Assembly: GCA_011090425.1 (NCBI GenBank)
Contig: PHGD01000008.1
Span: forward strand, 1-64,000
Direction of reading: 5' to 3'
DNA: 64,000 nucleotides
Origin: Nitrospira sp. LK70
Lineage (GTDB): Bacteria > Nitrospirota > Nitrospiria > Nitrospirales > Nitrospiraceae
The notes under the pieces were generated by a model, which was not told the origin of the DNA, searched no databases, and saw only the letters and a program-made list of their open reading frames with translations. The position numbers were made by a program, and so were the translations under genes. Below, piece by piece: positions 42,970 through 52,636 of the stretch; the first letter of the stretch is position 1; each line of letters begins with the position of its first letter.

Positions 42970-44324
42970 CGAAGGCTGCTCACATTCTCGTCGTCGATGA
43001 CGAGGTGAATATCCGCAACGCCCTGGTGACCATGTTGGCGAAAAATGGCTACCGGGTTTGCGGGGCAGGTACTGGAGCGGAAGCTCTGCAACATCTCGAA
43101 GAAGTCCGCGTGGATCTCGTGGTCACCGATCTGCGGATGCCAGAGATAGGCGGCCTAGAATTTATGCGTCGGCTGAAGGACAAAAGGTCGAATACGGAAG
43201 TCGTCGTCATGACAGCGTTTGGTTCAATCGATACGGCTGTTGAAGCGATGCGCCTGGGAGCCTACGACTATCTGACAAAACCGATCGATCGCGAGCGATT
43301 TCTGGTGGTCATAGAGAAAGCGTTGGAGCGCCAGACTCTAACCTTCGAGAACAAGCAACTCCGCGACCGTCTTGAAACGAGAACACGTTTCGATGAAATG
43401 GTCGGGGAAAGTGAAGCCATGCAGGGAGTCTATGGCTTGGTGGAGATGGTAGCGGACAGTGATGTCACGGTCTTGCTCACAGGGGAAAGCGGTACCGGGA
43501 AGGAACTCGTCGCGCGTGCGATCCACCATAAAAGCCCGAGGGGCGGCGGACCGTTCATTAGCATGAATTGCGGTGCATTGCCCGAGAATCTCTTTGAGAG
43601 CGAGTTATTCGGGTATGAGAAGGGCGCTTTCACAGGAGCGATGTCGACCAAGGTCGGGCGGTTCGAATTGGCGGACGGTGGGACGCTGTTGCTGGATGAA
43701 GTGGGAGAACTCTCGCTCAAGTCGCAAGTCGATTTTCTACGTGTTCTTGAGACGAAGGAGTTCAGGCGTCTGGGTGGTACGAGACTGATCAACGTTGATA
43801 CGAGAATCCTTGCGGCCACCAATCGCAATCTAGAAGAGGCGGTGAAGCAGGGAATGTTTCGGGAAGATCTTTACTATCGGCTGAATGTCGTGCCTATCCG
43901 TCTCCCGCCACTCCGCGAAAGGCCAGACGATGTTCCGCTGCTTGTGGATCGATACCTGTCCGCGTCTTCCGCACGGCATCACCGCGGACCGAAAGAAGTC
44001 TCGCGAGACGCCATGCGGTTGTTGCGGCTCTACGGATGGCCTGGAAACGTTCGGCAATTGCGAAATCTCATGGAGCGGCTTGTCGTCACGGTGAGGGATA
44101 CAACGATTCAACCCGCGCATCTCCCCGAGGAAATCCAGGCCATCAAAGAGGATGCACGGACTATGCTGATCACCTTGGGAACGTCTCTGGAACAGATCGA
44201 ACGACAGGTGATTGAACGAACGTTGAAGGAAGTCACCAACCATCGAGAAAATGCCGCAAGGCTCTTAGGCATTAGTCTTAGAACTCTCCAATACAAGATC
44301 AAGGAATACGAAATTCGCGACTGA
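42966..44324 (+). CDS. sigma-54-dependent response regulator (NtrC type)
   Basis: A 452-residue activator with receiver (phospho-acceptor D55 in VTDLRMPE), AAA+ and DNA-binding domains. The AAA+ part has Walker A GESGTGKE (173-180) and the sigma-54 contact loop GAFTGA (220-225). The C-terminal Fis-type helix-turn-helix is HRENAARLLGISLRTLQYKI. It activates sigma-54 promoters when phosphorylated by the upstream kinase. A target has not been found by eye; the downstream small genes and the Ehr-type operon are the obvious candidates. Confidence 0.95.
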   Translation: MTKAAHILVVDDEVNIRNALVTMLAKNGYRVCGAGTGAEALQHLEEVRVDLVVTDLRMPEIGGLEFMRRLKDKRSNTEVVVMTAFGSIDTAVEAMRLGAYDYLTKPIDRERFLVVIEKALERQTLTFENKQLRDRLETRTRFDEMVGESEAMQGVYGLVEMVADSDVTVLLTGESGTGKELVARAIHHKSPRGGGPFISMNCGALPENLFESELFGYEKGAFTGAMSTKVGRFELADGGTLLLDEVGELSLKSQVDFLRVLETKEFRRLGGTRLINVDTRILAATNRNLEEAVKQGMFREDLYYRLNVVPIRLPPLRERPDDVPLLVDRYLSASSARHHRGPKEVSRDAMRLLRLYGWPGNVRQLRNLMERLVVTVRDTTIQPAHLPEEIQAIKEDARTMLITLGTSLEQIERQVIERTLKEVTNHRENAARLLGISLRTLQYKIKEYEIRD

Positions 44325-44358
44325 TCGCCCTCGCTTGGATCATCTCCCTATTCATGAC

Positions 44359-44538
44359 CTAAAAACTTACATGAGTCACACCGCAAGAAATGCACTCCGA
44401 ATCACCACAAAACCGTGCAAACCTGCAATTCTTGCACAAGATAATTTCGGGTAAAGGTTTTAGATCCCTAGTATATCCCTCAAAAGCTATAAGCCCGCGA
44501 TAGATTTCATCCCTGCTGACATCCTCGTACCTGTTCAT
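44359..44538 (-). CDS. possible small Cys-rich (zinc-ribbon-like) protein
   Basis: A 59-residue frame ends in LCKNCRFARFCGDSECISCG, with five Cys residues in CxxC / C-x4-C / CxxC spacing, as in small zinc or iron-sulfur binding proteins. The ATG at 44538 follows GGGAGAATGCCACAG (10 bases). The region is AT-richer than its neighbours, which may hint at recent acquisition. No family match can be named, and it runs opposite to the flanking genes, so a chance frame is not excluded. Confidence 0.45.
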   Translation of the reverse strand: MNRYEDVSRDEIYRGLIAFEGYTRDLKPLPEIILCKNCRFARFCGDSECISCGVTHVSF

Positions 44539-44584
44539 CTGTGGCATTCTCCCTGCAGTCGCTTGAATGTGTGCGAAATGAAGC

Positions 44585-44609
44585 GATGAGGTAATAGGGA
44601 TACCTCATC
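44585..44609. promoter_or_regulatory. 9-bp perfect inverted repeat, candidate operator
   Basis: GATGAGGTA and TACCTCATC are exact inverted copies with a 7-base spacer (ATAGGGA). It lies between the minus-strand Cys-rich frame and the plus-strand TPR-like gene, the region where a divergent promoter would be. It could also form a transcript hairpin. Confidence 0.5.
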
Positions 44610-44738
44610 GTGAGATGCAGATCCTCGCATAAGAATCCCGTCGGACTTGAGACAGCGGCGATCATGATAGTGATAACCGGTTGTGCGTAACGACTGTCGA
44701 GCAACTTGAGGCCGTTAAGAAAGCAAAGGGATAGGGAC

Positions 44739-45029
44739 ATGACGATCAAGCATGGGGACGCGCTGGACAGCAGGCTGCGCGCGAGCCGTCAACCAGCGAT
44801 AGATTGGTTCGAGCACCTTCAACGACTGTCGGATGCGCTCGTGCTTTGCCCTACGGATCTGGCAACGCGATGCGAACTGGCTGCGTTGCTTGAACAACTC
44901 GATCAACATGAAGAGGCGTTGGTGAATTGGAACAGGGTTCTGACTTCTGACCCCAACAATCTACCAGCACGCGAAGGGTCGGCTCGCTGTCGGCGACGTA
45001 TGGGCCGCTCCCTCCAATCACCCAGCTAA
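44739..45029 (+). CDS. small TPR-like protein
   Basis: A 96-residue protein. Its second half, CELAALLEQLDQHEEALVNW followed by NRVLTSDPNNLPAREG, fits one tetratricopeptide repeat (LAxLLxxxxxxEEAxxxxxxxLxxDPxN), and the first half (AIDWFEHLQRLSDALVLCPT) may be a diverged second. The ATG at 44739 follows GGGATAGGGAC. TPR motifs mediate protein binding; partner unknown. It lies between the NtrC-type regulator and the Ehr-type operon. Confidence 0.6.
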   Translation: MTIKHGDALDSRLRASRQPAIDWFEHLQRLSDALVLCPTDLATRCELAALLEQLDQHEEALVNWNRVLTSDPNNLPAREGSARCRRRMGRSLQSPS

Positions 45030-45155
45030 CGCGGTGAGCATCAACAGGACCTAGTAGTCGGTGGGCAGCTCAAAATTGGCATCTCGAGAAAAAAGGCAAA
45101 AGTCGCGCGTTGCGCCCTAACGAAATATGCAATGGCTGGTAAGGAGCATAGGCTC

Positions 45156-45434
45156 GTGTCAAGACACGCCGACATCGTGGCGCTCCAGCATCAGAGCGGA
45201 CCTGTGGCACTGGTCTGGTTGGATCTCTCCACCGGGGCAGTCATGACCAGTCACGTTGGATTGCGGGCGACCTTATGTCGGGGTGTGAAAGATTGGGCAG
45301 GCCAGGCCGTGTATCCGAAGGAAGGACTACGGTTCCTGTGCGCAGTGTACGACTATTACTTTCTTAGGGGATACTCTGTCCAGTGGATTTCTGGTTCTGG
45401 TTTAAAAGACATCCACCATACCTATCGTGTTTAG
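45156..45434 (+). CDS. small protein of unknown function
   Basis: A 92-residue protein not recognised. The GTG at 45156 is preferred because AAGGAG lies 9 bases before it; an ATG 8 codons earlier has no ribosome site. The composition is protein-like, with hydrophobic and aromatic segments (VALVWLDLSTGAVMTSHVGL and FLCAVYDYYFLRGYSVQWIS). No signal peptide or clear helix is seen. It is one of three small genes before the Ehr-type operon, all on the same strand. Confidence 0.5.
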   Translation: MSRHADIVALQHQSGPVALVWLDLSTGAVMTSHVGLRATLCRGVKDWAGQAVYPKEGLRFLCAVYDYYFLRGYSVQWISGSGLKDIHHTYRV

Positions 45435-45562
45435 GACGAAGCCGATCGCCGAGGCTGCAGGAACGCCCGAGAATGAGCGGCACATGGGGCCCTGAACGCT
45501 GGGTGAACTCAAACTTACTCACTATTCACTAAATCTTGACCTAAATGAGTAGGAAGCTGATC

Positions 45563-45670
45563 ATGAAAGACAATGAAACTCGGGCAGGGCAGACTTGGAA
45601 AACAACATGCTACACGATGCTGGTCATCGCACTGTTGGTAACTGTCGTACATGTCGTTGTGGGTGTTTGA
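45563..45670 (+). CDS. 35-residue single-helix membrane protein
   Basis: A short gene: ATG at 45563 preceded by AGGAAG (6 bases spacing), 35 codons, TGA at 45668. The product has a polar head (MKDNETRAGQTWKTTC) and a hydrophobic C-terminal helix (TMLVIALLVTVVHVVVGV). It is just upstream of the large membrane complex operon, so it could be an accessory or assembly subunit, as small membrane proteins are in many respiratory complexes. That role is inferred only from position and shape. Confidence 0.55.
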   Translation: MKDNETRAGQTWKTTCYTMLVIALLVTVVHVVVGV

Positions 45671-45818
45671 GTAGCAGGATTCGTGGCCGGCTGAACACTC
45701 GGTATGCGTCAACCGGATGAACGATCATCCCTGTATCTCAGGCAATGTTGCGGATGAACCGCAGGATTCAATCGTCTTCGAGTAATCTGACAAGAGCACG
45801 AGGGCCTCAACCGATCAC

Positions 45819-47846
45819 ATGCTGAACCTGCTATGGATCCTTTTCGGCAGCTATGCCGCCGGTATACTTCTTCCACTCTGTCTCCCCCGACGCCCTGAAG
45901 TTCAAAGTCTCACTGCCGGCGCCCCCGCTATCATGGCGACCAGCGCAGGTGTCGTCCTTGGGATCCTTGGCCTCACATCTTCGGAACCCATCACAGGCTC
46001 GCTAGCCTCCACAGTTCCTCTGCTCGCCTTCTCGATTCGAATTGATCCACTGGCCGCATTCTTCCTTCTGACCATCTCCCTCGCGGGTCTCGCCGCCTCG
46101 ATTTATGCCATTGGATATGTGCAGCATTTTGATGGGCGCGCATCAATCTCGACGCTTGGATCGCTCTTCAATGGGTTTCTTTGTTCCATGACCTTGGTGG
46201 TGCTCGCCGACAACGGCTTCTTCTTTCTCCTCGCATGGGAACTTATGTCGTTGCTGTCTTATTTCCTCGTGGTGACAGAGCACGAAAAAACCGAGGTCCG
46301 CTATGCAGGCTTGTTCTACTTGATCATGACGCATGTCGGAACGGCGTTCATTATCGTGGCATTCCTGATCTTCTTCCAGAGCGCTGAGTCGTTCTCCTTT
46401 GAAACTTTCCGGCATCCCAAGCAATCCTTACCGGAGGGCATGAGAACACTCGCGTTTCTGATGGCCATGATCGGCTTCGGCACCAAAGCAGGTATTGTGC
46501 CGCTCCATGTCTGGTTGCCCTATGCTCACCCCGCTGCACCGTCGCATATCTCGGCCCTGATGTCCGGCGTCATGATCAAGACCGCGATCTATGCCTTGAT
46601 CCGGGTGTACTTCGATTTCCTCGGTGGACAGTTTCCCTGGTGGTGGGGGTTCGCCGTGCTGTTCCTCGGGGCAACATCAGCATTGCTGGGCGTGATGTAC
46701 GCATTGATGGAGCATGACCTCAAGAGGCTCCTCGCGTTTCACAGTGTAGAAAACATCGGGATCATCTTGTTGGGCATCGGGGCCGGCATGATCTTTCAGT
46801 CCTACGGGCTGAAGGAACTGGCCGCTCTCGGACTGCTGGCGGGGTTGTACCATACGATCAATCACGCGATGTTCAAGGCTCTGCTGTTCCTGGGTGCCGG
46901 TTCGCTGCTCTATGCGACTCATGCGCGTAACATCGAGGAATATGGTGGCTTGCTTCGACGCATGCCGTGGACGGGAGTCTTTTTCTTGATCGGAGCCGTC
47001 TCGATTTCCGCTCTCCCTCCCACGAATGGGTTTGTGAGTGAGTGGCTGGTCTTCCAAAGTCTCTTTCTCAGCTATCAGCTCCCGACGGTGTTTCTCAAAC
47101 TGATGCTGCCGATCGCCGCCGCTCTCTTGGCCCTGACCGGCGTACTGGCCCTGGCTTGCTTCGCAAAGGCTTTCGGGATTTCGTTTCTCGCATTGCCGCG
47201 GAGTGCGCATGCGCGCCACGCTGAAGAAGTGCCGGCTCCAATGCGTGTCGGAATGGGTCTCTTGGCCGCTCTCTGTGTTGGACTGGGCGTTGCACCAATG
47301 GTGATGGTGCCGCTGTTGGACCGAGTCGTCGCTCCACTGGCGGGAATATCGATTGAAGGTAAGGTGTTGGCGATGGATGGATGGGCGCTTGCGCCGGTGA
47401 ATGTCGAATTCTCAAGCTTGTCCACGCCGGCGCTCTCGCTGCTGCTCATGGCGCTGGCGCTGTTGGGATGGGGGCTGGCCGTCGCGCTCGGTGGCCATCC
47501 TCAAAAACGCCATTACAAGACCTGGGGTTGCGGGATCAACCTCACGCCTCGGATGGAATACACTGGAACCGGTTTCGTCCAGCCGATCAAGCGCGTCTTC
47601 AGTACTGTGTACCAGCCGACGGTCAAGATCGAGACGGAGTTTCTCGATGAGTCGCGATACTTTGCGAAACGGCGACGCTTTGAATTTCACATTGAACCGA
47701 TTTTTGAGAAGTACCTCTACCATCCCCTGGTGTCTTTTTTCACGACGATGGCTGACCGGCTGAAGGTGATCCAGGCAGGAAGTCTGCACCTCTACCTGAC
47801 CTATATCTTCGTCACCCTCATCCTCTTGCTGCTGCTCGCGGTGTAA
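45819..47846 (+). CDS. HyfB-like proton-pumping antiporter subunit
   Basis: A 675-residue NuoL/M-type membrane protein, matching HyfB in length. About 16 helices are visible, with the conserved antiporter stretches FLLTISLAGLAASIYAIGYV, FFFLLAWELMSLLSYFLVVT (the Glu of the first half), MIGFGTKAGIVPLHVWLPYA and HPAAPSHISALMSGVMIKTA (conserved Lys and His), and HDLKRLLAFHSVENIGIIL. These carry the ion-channel Glu and Lys residues of complex I-like pumps. It is the first gene of the B-C-E-F-G-I cluster. No ribosome site of note is seen; the ATG at 45819 is the first. Confidence 0.92.
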   Translation: MLNLLWILFGSYAAGILLPLCLPRRPEVQSLTAGAPAIMATSAGVVLGILGLTSSEPITGSLASTVPLLAFSIRIDPLAAFFLLTISLAGLAASIYAIGYVQHFDGRASISTLGSLFNGFLCSMTLVVLADNGFFFLLAWELMSLLSYFLVVTEHEKTEVRYAGLFYLIMTHVGTAFIIVAFLIFFQSAESFSFETFRHPKQSLPEGMRTLAFLMAMIGFGTKAGIVPLHVWLPYAHPAAPSHISALMSGVMIKTAIYALIRVYFDFLGGQFPWWWGFAVLFLGATSALLGVMYALMEHDLKRLLAFHSVENIGIILLGIGAGMIFQSYGLKELAALGLLAGLYHTINHAMFKALLFLGAGSLLYATHARNIEEYGGLLRRMPWTGVFFLIGAVSISALPPTNGFVSEWLVFQSLFLSYQLPTVFLKLMLPIAAALLALTGVLALACFAKAFGISFLALPRSAHARHAEEVPAPMRVGMGLLAALCVGLGVAPMVMVPLLDRVVAPLAGISIEGKVLAMDGWALAPVNVEFSSLSTPALSLLLMALALLGWGLAVALGGHPQKRHYKTWGCGINLTPRMEYTGTGFVQPIKRVFSTVYQPTVKIETEFLDESRYFAKRRRFEFHIEPIFEKYLYHPLVSFFTTMADRLKVIQAGSLHLYLTYIFVTLILLLLLAV

Positions 47847-47849
47847 TTG

Positions 47850-48800
47850 ATGCTACAAGCGGTCATTCTCGTCGTTGCTCAAGTGATGGTCTTGCTGGCC
47901 GTCTCGCCGTTTCTTGTGGGCCTGATCCGAAAGGTCAAGGCACGTCTGCAATTGCGACGCGGCGCGAGCGTCTTCCAGCCTTACGCTGACCTGGCTAAGC
48001 TCTTCCAGAAGCAGCCGGTCATTTCGACTACCGCCTCTTGGGTGTTTACAGCGACACCCTATATCGTGTTCGCCTCCACGCTTTCTGCGGGTTTATTAGT
48101 TCCTACGTTCATCTCGCAGACTCCCATGAACTTTGCGGGAAACATCATCGCGCTTGTCTATCTCCTGGCATTAGGAACGTTTTTTCTGATTCTTGCCGGC
48201 CTCGATGCCGGATCAGCGTTCGGTGGCATGGGAAGCAGCCGCGAGGCCATCGTTGCATCCTTGACCGAGCCGGCCATGATTCTCTCCATCTTCGCGATCG
48301 CCCTGACCAATGGTTCGACCAGCTTGAGCACCATCGTCCAGAAGACCGCGCTGTTAGAAGGTGCCGTAGCGGACCCATCCCCTCATCTGATGGCGTTGGC
48401 AGCCCTCTTTATCGTGGCACTCGCAGAGACCGGACGGGTGCCGGTCGATAATCCGGCGACCCATCTCGAACTCACGATGATTCATGAAGCCATGGTCCTG
48501 GAATACTCGGGGCGCTATCTCGCCTTGCTCGAATGGGCGGCTGGTCTGAAGTTGGCCGTGTTCCTCTCTTTGATTGCCAACATCTTCGCTCCTTGGGGAA
48601 TTGCGACCACACCGGCGCCAGCCGCAATGATGGTCGGGTTCCTGATCTACCTGGTGAAGATTGCGGTACTCGCGGTGGTGATCGGGATTATCGAATGCAT
48701 GTTCGCAAAGTTACGGTTGTTCCGGGTAACGGATCTCTTGGGCGTTGCGTTTATCCTCGGGCTGCTCGGACTGCTGTTTTTTTATATTCTTCGGAGCTAA
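47850..48800 (+). CDS. HyfC-like (NuoH-type) membrane subunit
   Basis: A 316-residue membrane protein, homologous to NuoH/HycD, which anchors the hydrophilic arm and forms part of the electron-to-ion coupling site. Conserved loops include LRRGASVFQPYADLAKLFQK and ALAETGRVPVDNPATHLELT. About eight helices are present. The ATG at 47850 lies 3 bases after the HyfB stop; a TTG directly before it is also in frame. Confidence 0.92.
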   Translation: MLQAVILVVAQVMVLLAVSPFLVGLIRKVKARLQLRRGASVFQPYADLAKLFQKQPVISTTASWVFTATPYIVFASTLSAGLLVPTFISQTPMNFAGNIIALVYLLALGTFFLILAGLDAGSAFGGMGSSREAIVASLTEPAMILSIFAIALTNGSTSLSTIVQKTALLEGAVADPSPHLMALAALFIVALAETGRVPVDNPATHLELTMIHEAMVLEYSGRYLALLEWAAGLKLAVFLSLIANIFAPWGIATTPAPAAMMVGFLIYLVKIAVLAVVIGIIECMFAKLRLFRVTDLLGVAFILGLLGLLFFYILRS

Positions 48801-48804
48801 ACGG

Positions 48805-49470
48805 ATGCAGATTCTTCCTTACAACGGAGCCCAACTCGTCGACCTATGCTCGGCCCTCCTCTTGTTGACCTGTTTCGCGATTGTGGCGCAACGGCGGCTC
48901 TCATCCTGCGTCGACCTGTTTGCCCTGCAGTCGGCCTTTCTCGTCGTGACGGCGGCGCTGGTGGCCTATTTGACCGGGAACCAGCACCTCTATATTGCGG
49001 CGGCGCTGACCGCAGTCATCAAGGTGATCATCATTCCGCTGGTCCTCAAGAAGGTCATCGATCGCCTCAACGTCAAGCGAGAACTGGTGATGTACGTCAA
49101 TGTTCCGACCGGGCTGTTGATCTGCGGCGGGCTGGTCATGCTGGCCTTCTTCATCGCACAACCGATCATTCCGTTCGGCTTCCTGCTCACGAGGGATTCT
49201 CTGGCCATCGCCCTTGGGATCGTACTCATCGGATTTTTTACGATGATCGCGAGACAAAAGGCCGTGACGCAACTAGTTGGTTTTCTGGTGCTGGAAAACG
49301 GTTTGTTCCTAGCCGCTACTGCCGCCACATACGGGATGCCGTTGATCGTCGAATTGGGTGTGTTCTTCGACGTCCTCATCGCAACATTGATCGCAGGGAT
49401 CTATACGAACCGTTTACAAGACGCGTTCGACAACGTGGACACGAATCGACTCACCGTGCTGAAAGAATAG
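48805..49470 (+). CDS. HyfE-like membrane subunit
   Basis: A 221-residue protein, close to HyfE (about 216 residues). The N-terminal half is NuoK-like, with three helices (LVDLCSALLLLTCFAIVAQR, LVVTAALVAYLTG, LYIAAALTAVIKVIIIPLVL) and the rest four more (TGLLICGGLVMLAFFIA and others). The start at 48805 follows the HyfC stop by 4 bases. It belongs to the membrane arm of the complex. Confidence 0.9.
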   Translation: MQILPYNGAQLVDLCSALLLLTCFAIVAQRRLSSCVDLFALQSAFLVVTAALVAYLTGNQHLYIAAALTAVIKVIIIPLVLKKVIDRLNVKRELVMYVNVPTGLLICGGLVMLAFFIAQPIIPFGFLLTRDSLAIALGIVLIGFFTMIARQKAVTQLVGFLVLENGLFLAATAATYGMPLIVELGVFFDVLIATLIAGIYTNRLQDAFDNVDTNRLTVLKE

Positions 49471-49484
49471 GAGAAGATCCGTTG

Positions 49485-51020
49485 ATGATCGAAGTCGCGG
49501 CGTTGGTAGCGGCACCGCTATTCGCCGGAGGATTGAGCTTGACCGTTCACCGTTCTGCACTGCTCCATGCGATCAACCTCATGAGCATGGCCATCCTCGT
49601 AACGGCAGAAATCATGATCACTCGAACTATGCTGAAAGACGGCCCGTTCACGGCTTTGGAGCAATTGGTGTACCTCGATGCCTTGTCGACCTTCATTCTA
49701 TTCATCATCGGAACGGTCGGACTGGCATGTTCGTTCTATATGCGCTCCTACCTGGACGAACAAGTGGCGCGGGGCGTCATCGCGCCTACAAGGCTGAACC
49801 TGTTCTTTTTCCTTTTTCATATGTTTCTACTTGCCATGATCGTTGCAACCATCGCGAATAGTGTCGGAGTGCAGTGGGTCGCCATTGAGGCGACCACGCT
49901 CGCCACAACCTTTCTGATCGCCTTTTGGCGACGACGAGAGTCGCTGGAAGCGGGGTGGAAATATCTCATCTTATGTTCGGTCGGAATATCGCTCGCATTG
50001 TTTGGTGTCGTCCTGTTGTATTACTCGTCGCTTCATGTCCTCAGCGATGTCGGCCAGGCGTTGAATGTGACGCAGCTGCTCACCGTGGCTGATCGACTCA
50101 ATCCGCATGTGTTGAAGCTGGCCTTCATTTTCATTCTGGTCGGCTACGGAACAAAAGTAGGGCTTGTCCCGATGCATAGCTGGTTGCCGGATGCCTATAC
50201 GGAAGCGCCGGCTCCGGTGGTGGCCATGCTCGCAGGCGTCCTCGAAGTGGTCTCGGTCTATGCGATTTTGAGAATGAGGGTGATCGTCGACCACGCGGTG
50301 CCGTTTGCCTTCACCGGCGGGCTGTTGGCGTTGCTCGGGTTTGCCTCATTGGTGACCGCGGCATTCTTCATTCTTATCCAGCACAACTACAAACGATTGT
50401 TTGCCTATTCCAGCATCGAGCACATGGGGATCGCCATGATTGGATTCGGAGTCGGGGGAGCACTGGGAACCTTCGGCGGGCTGTTTCATCTGTTGAATCA
50501 TGCGTTTGCCAAGTCGATGGCATTTTTTGCTGCGGGCAACATTCATCGTCGCTTTCACACTGTCGAAATCGGTCAGGTGCAGGGGGTGTCGACTGCGCAG
50601 CCATGGACGGCAATGGCGCTGATGATCTCGGGATTGGCGCTATCGGCGCTTCCTCCGTTTTCATCATTTGCCAGTGAAGTTCAAGTCGTCACGGCCCTCG
50701 CCTCGCAAGGAGTTCCGGGAATGTGGTTCACCAGTACCGAGGGCATGGTAACCATTGCATTGTCGGACCAATTCGAGCGACTAGCATTGACTGCCGTATT
50801 TCTAATGTCTGTGGCTCTCGCATTTGGTGGGTTGATTTATCGCATAACCGGGATGGTTTGGGGTACGCCGACGGAAGGAGTGCTTAGGCAGGAAACCTGG
50901 TCATTAGGTCATCTGCCTGTCATTCTTCTTGCCGGAGCGCTTGTGGTATTCAGTGTTTTTCTGCCGCCGCCCATACGGCAACTGTTGGAACAGGCGACGA
51001 CGATTCTTGTCATCCAATAG
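49485..51020 (+). CDS. HyfF-like (NuoN/M-type) antiporter subunit
   Basis: A 511-residue membrane protein of the NuoL/M/N type. Conserved segments include [40 protein letters not shown] and [20 protein letters not shown], the second proton-channel half. AGGAGA precedes the ATG (49485), which is 15 bases after the HyfE stop. It is the second antiporter-type subunit of the complex. Confidence 0.92.
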   Translation: MIEVAALVAAPLFAGGLSLTVHRSALLHAINLMSMAILVTAEIMITRTMLKDGPFTALEQLVYLDALSTFILFIIGTVGLACSFYMRSYLDEQVARGVIAPTRLNLFFFLFHMFLLAMIVATIANSVGVQWVAIEATTLATTFLIAFWRRRESLEAGWKYLILCSVGISLALFGVVLLYYSSLHVLSDVGQALNVTQLLTVADRLNPHVLKLAFIFILVGYGTKVGLVPMHSWLPDAYTEAPAPVVAMLAGVLEVVSVYAILRMRVIVDHAVPFAFTGGLLALLGFASLVTAAFFILIQHNYKRLFAYSSIEHMGIAMIGFGVGGALGTFGGLFHLLNHAFAKSMAFFAAGNIHRRFHTVEIGQVQGVSTAQPWTAMALMISGLALSALPPFSSFASEVQVVTALASQGVPGMWFTSTEGMVTIALSDQFERLALTAVFLMSVALAFGGLIYRITGMVWGTPTEGVLRQETWSLGHLPVILLAGALVVFSVFLPPPIRQLLEQATTILVIQ

Positions 51021-51033
51021 GATGAGGCCGGTC

Positions 51034-52626
51034 ATGACAGAGGCAAGGCCCTGTGACAACCTGCTCAAAGCCGCGTTCCCGACCATTCTGCAGGGAGACA
51101 CGATCTGTGGAGAATCTTCTCATTTCCAGGTTCCTAAGGACCTTCTTCCGACAATCACTCGCTACCTGCATACTCAGCCGAACTTGCGCGGCAGGCTGAC
51201 ACTCATATGGGCCTGTGATCATCGTCCTGTTCGCGACACGTACGGGCTTCATTACCTGTTCACTCTAGACGCATCTCACCACTGGGTGGTGTTGTCCTGT
51301 GAGCTCGCGGGCAACGATCGGCGGTTTCCATCCATTACGCCGCACGTTCATGCCGCGAAGTGGTATGAGCGAGAAATTCGCGACATGTTCGGGCTCATTC
51401 CCGAGGGGCACCCGGACCTGCGACGTCTGGTTCGGCACGACCACTGGCCGAAGGGGACGCACCCGCTCAGGAAAGACTTCCCCTGGAACCGCGTACTGGG
51501 CCGACAGCAGGGTGCGTATCACTTCCGGCGCATCGAAGGAGAAGGGGTGTTTGAGGTGCCGGTGGGCCCGATCCACGCCGGGATCATCGAGTCCGGACAT
51601 TTTCGGTTTTCCGTGGCCGGCGAACCGATCATGCAGCTCGAGCTACGTCTTTTTTGGAAACACCGCGGCGTGGAAAAGCTTTTTGAGGAGCAGACGCTGA
51701 TCGGGGCAGTACCGCTGGCGGAACGCGTGTCCGGGGACACAACGGTAGGACATAGTCTCGCCTATTGCCAGGCGGTTGAAACACTTCTGGACCTTCAAGT
51801 GCCTCGGCGAGCCAAGTACCTTCGCGCCCTCTTCTTGGAGCTGGAACGACTGTACAATCATCTCGGCGACATCGGCGCCATGTGCAATGACACAGCGTAT
51901 GCGCTCGCCCACGCGCATTGTGGTCGGATGAAAGAGCGGATCATGCAGCTCAATGATCGGCTCACAGGTTCACGGTTCCTTCGGGGTGTCATCCGGGTCG
52001 GGGGAGTGACTCGGGACATCGAGAACCGCCAACTCACCAACCTTGTAGATGAGCTGAACCGAATCCAGCAGGACTTCTCCGAGGTGGGGGCCATCATTTT
52101 TGCGAACGCTTCCCTTACCGATCGTCTGGAAACGACGGGAGTCCTGGATGAGCAAACGGCGTGGGATCATGCCGTGATGGGTGTCGTGGGGCGAGCCTCG
52201 GGCATGGATTGCGACCTCAGACGTGATCGCCCATTCGCTGCCTATGACGAACTACCCGTGAACGTGGCTCTCTATCGATACGGTGACGTGAGGGCCAGGT
52301 TGCGCGTTCGTGGCGATGAGATCCATGAATCCATTCGTCTCATCCGCGAAATTCGCAGCAAGATTCCGGATGGTCCGGTCGCAATTGAACCAAGTTGCTC
52401 GCCAAACCCAGGCGACTGGACCCTGTCGGCAGTTGAAGGTTGGCGAGGGGAAATCCTTTATATGGTGATGGCGGGAGAAGATGGCCGGATTCACCGTTGT
52501 AAGGTCCGTGACCCATCGTTCGTGAATTGGCCCGCGATTCAATGGACTGTGCCGGGGAATATCATCCCGGACTTTCCTCTCATCAACAAGAGCTTCAACC
52601 TCTCATACGCTGGAAACGATCTGTAG
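51034..52626 (+). CDS. HyfG-like large subunit lacking the NiFe-site cysteines
   Basis: A 530-residue fusion of a NuoC-type 30-kDa domain (about 1-150, with [20 protein letters not shown]) and a NuoD/HycE-type 49-kDa domain (about 185-530). It aligns closely with hydrogenase-4 large subunits but lacks the four Ni-Fe ligands. In HycE the N-terminal site reads RVCGIC; here it is RVSGDT (S233 and T236). The C-terminal DPCxxC is here DPSFVN (S495 and N498). So there is no Ni-Fe centre and the protein should not be a hydrogenase. The start at 51034 has AGGATGAGG upstream. It carries the coupling interface but the redox substrate is unknown; Ehr-type complexes are the nearest known group. Confidence 0.92.
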   Translation: MTEARPCDNLLKAAFPTILQGDTICGESSHFQVPKDLLPTITRYLHTQPNLRGRLTLIWACDHRPVRDTYGLHYLFTLDASHHWVVLSCELAGNDRRFPSITPHVHAAKWYEREIRDMFGLIPEGHPDLRRLVRHDHWPKGTHPLRKDFPWNRVLGRQQGAYHFRRIEGEGVFEVPVGPIHAGIIESGHFRFSVAGEPIMQLELRLFWKHRGVEKLFEEQTLIGAVPLAERVSGDTTVGHSLAYCQAVETLLDLQVPRRAKYLRALFLELERLYNHLGDIGAMCNDTAYALAHAHCGRMKERIMQLNDRLTGSRFLRGVIRVGGVTRDIENRQLTNLVDELNRIQQDFSEVGAIIFANASLTDRLETTGVLDEQTAWDHAVMGVVGRASGMDCDLRRDRPFAAYDELPVNVALYRYGDVRARLRVRGDEIHESIRLIREIRSKIPDGPVAIEPSCSPNPGDWTLSAVEGWRGEILYMVMAGEDGRIHRCKVRDPSFVNWPAIQWTVPGNIIPDFPLINKSFNLSYAGNDL

Positions 52627-52636
52627 GAGGCCGAAC

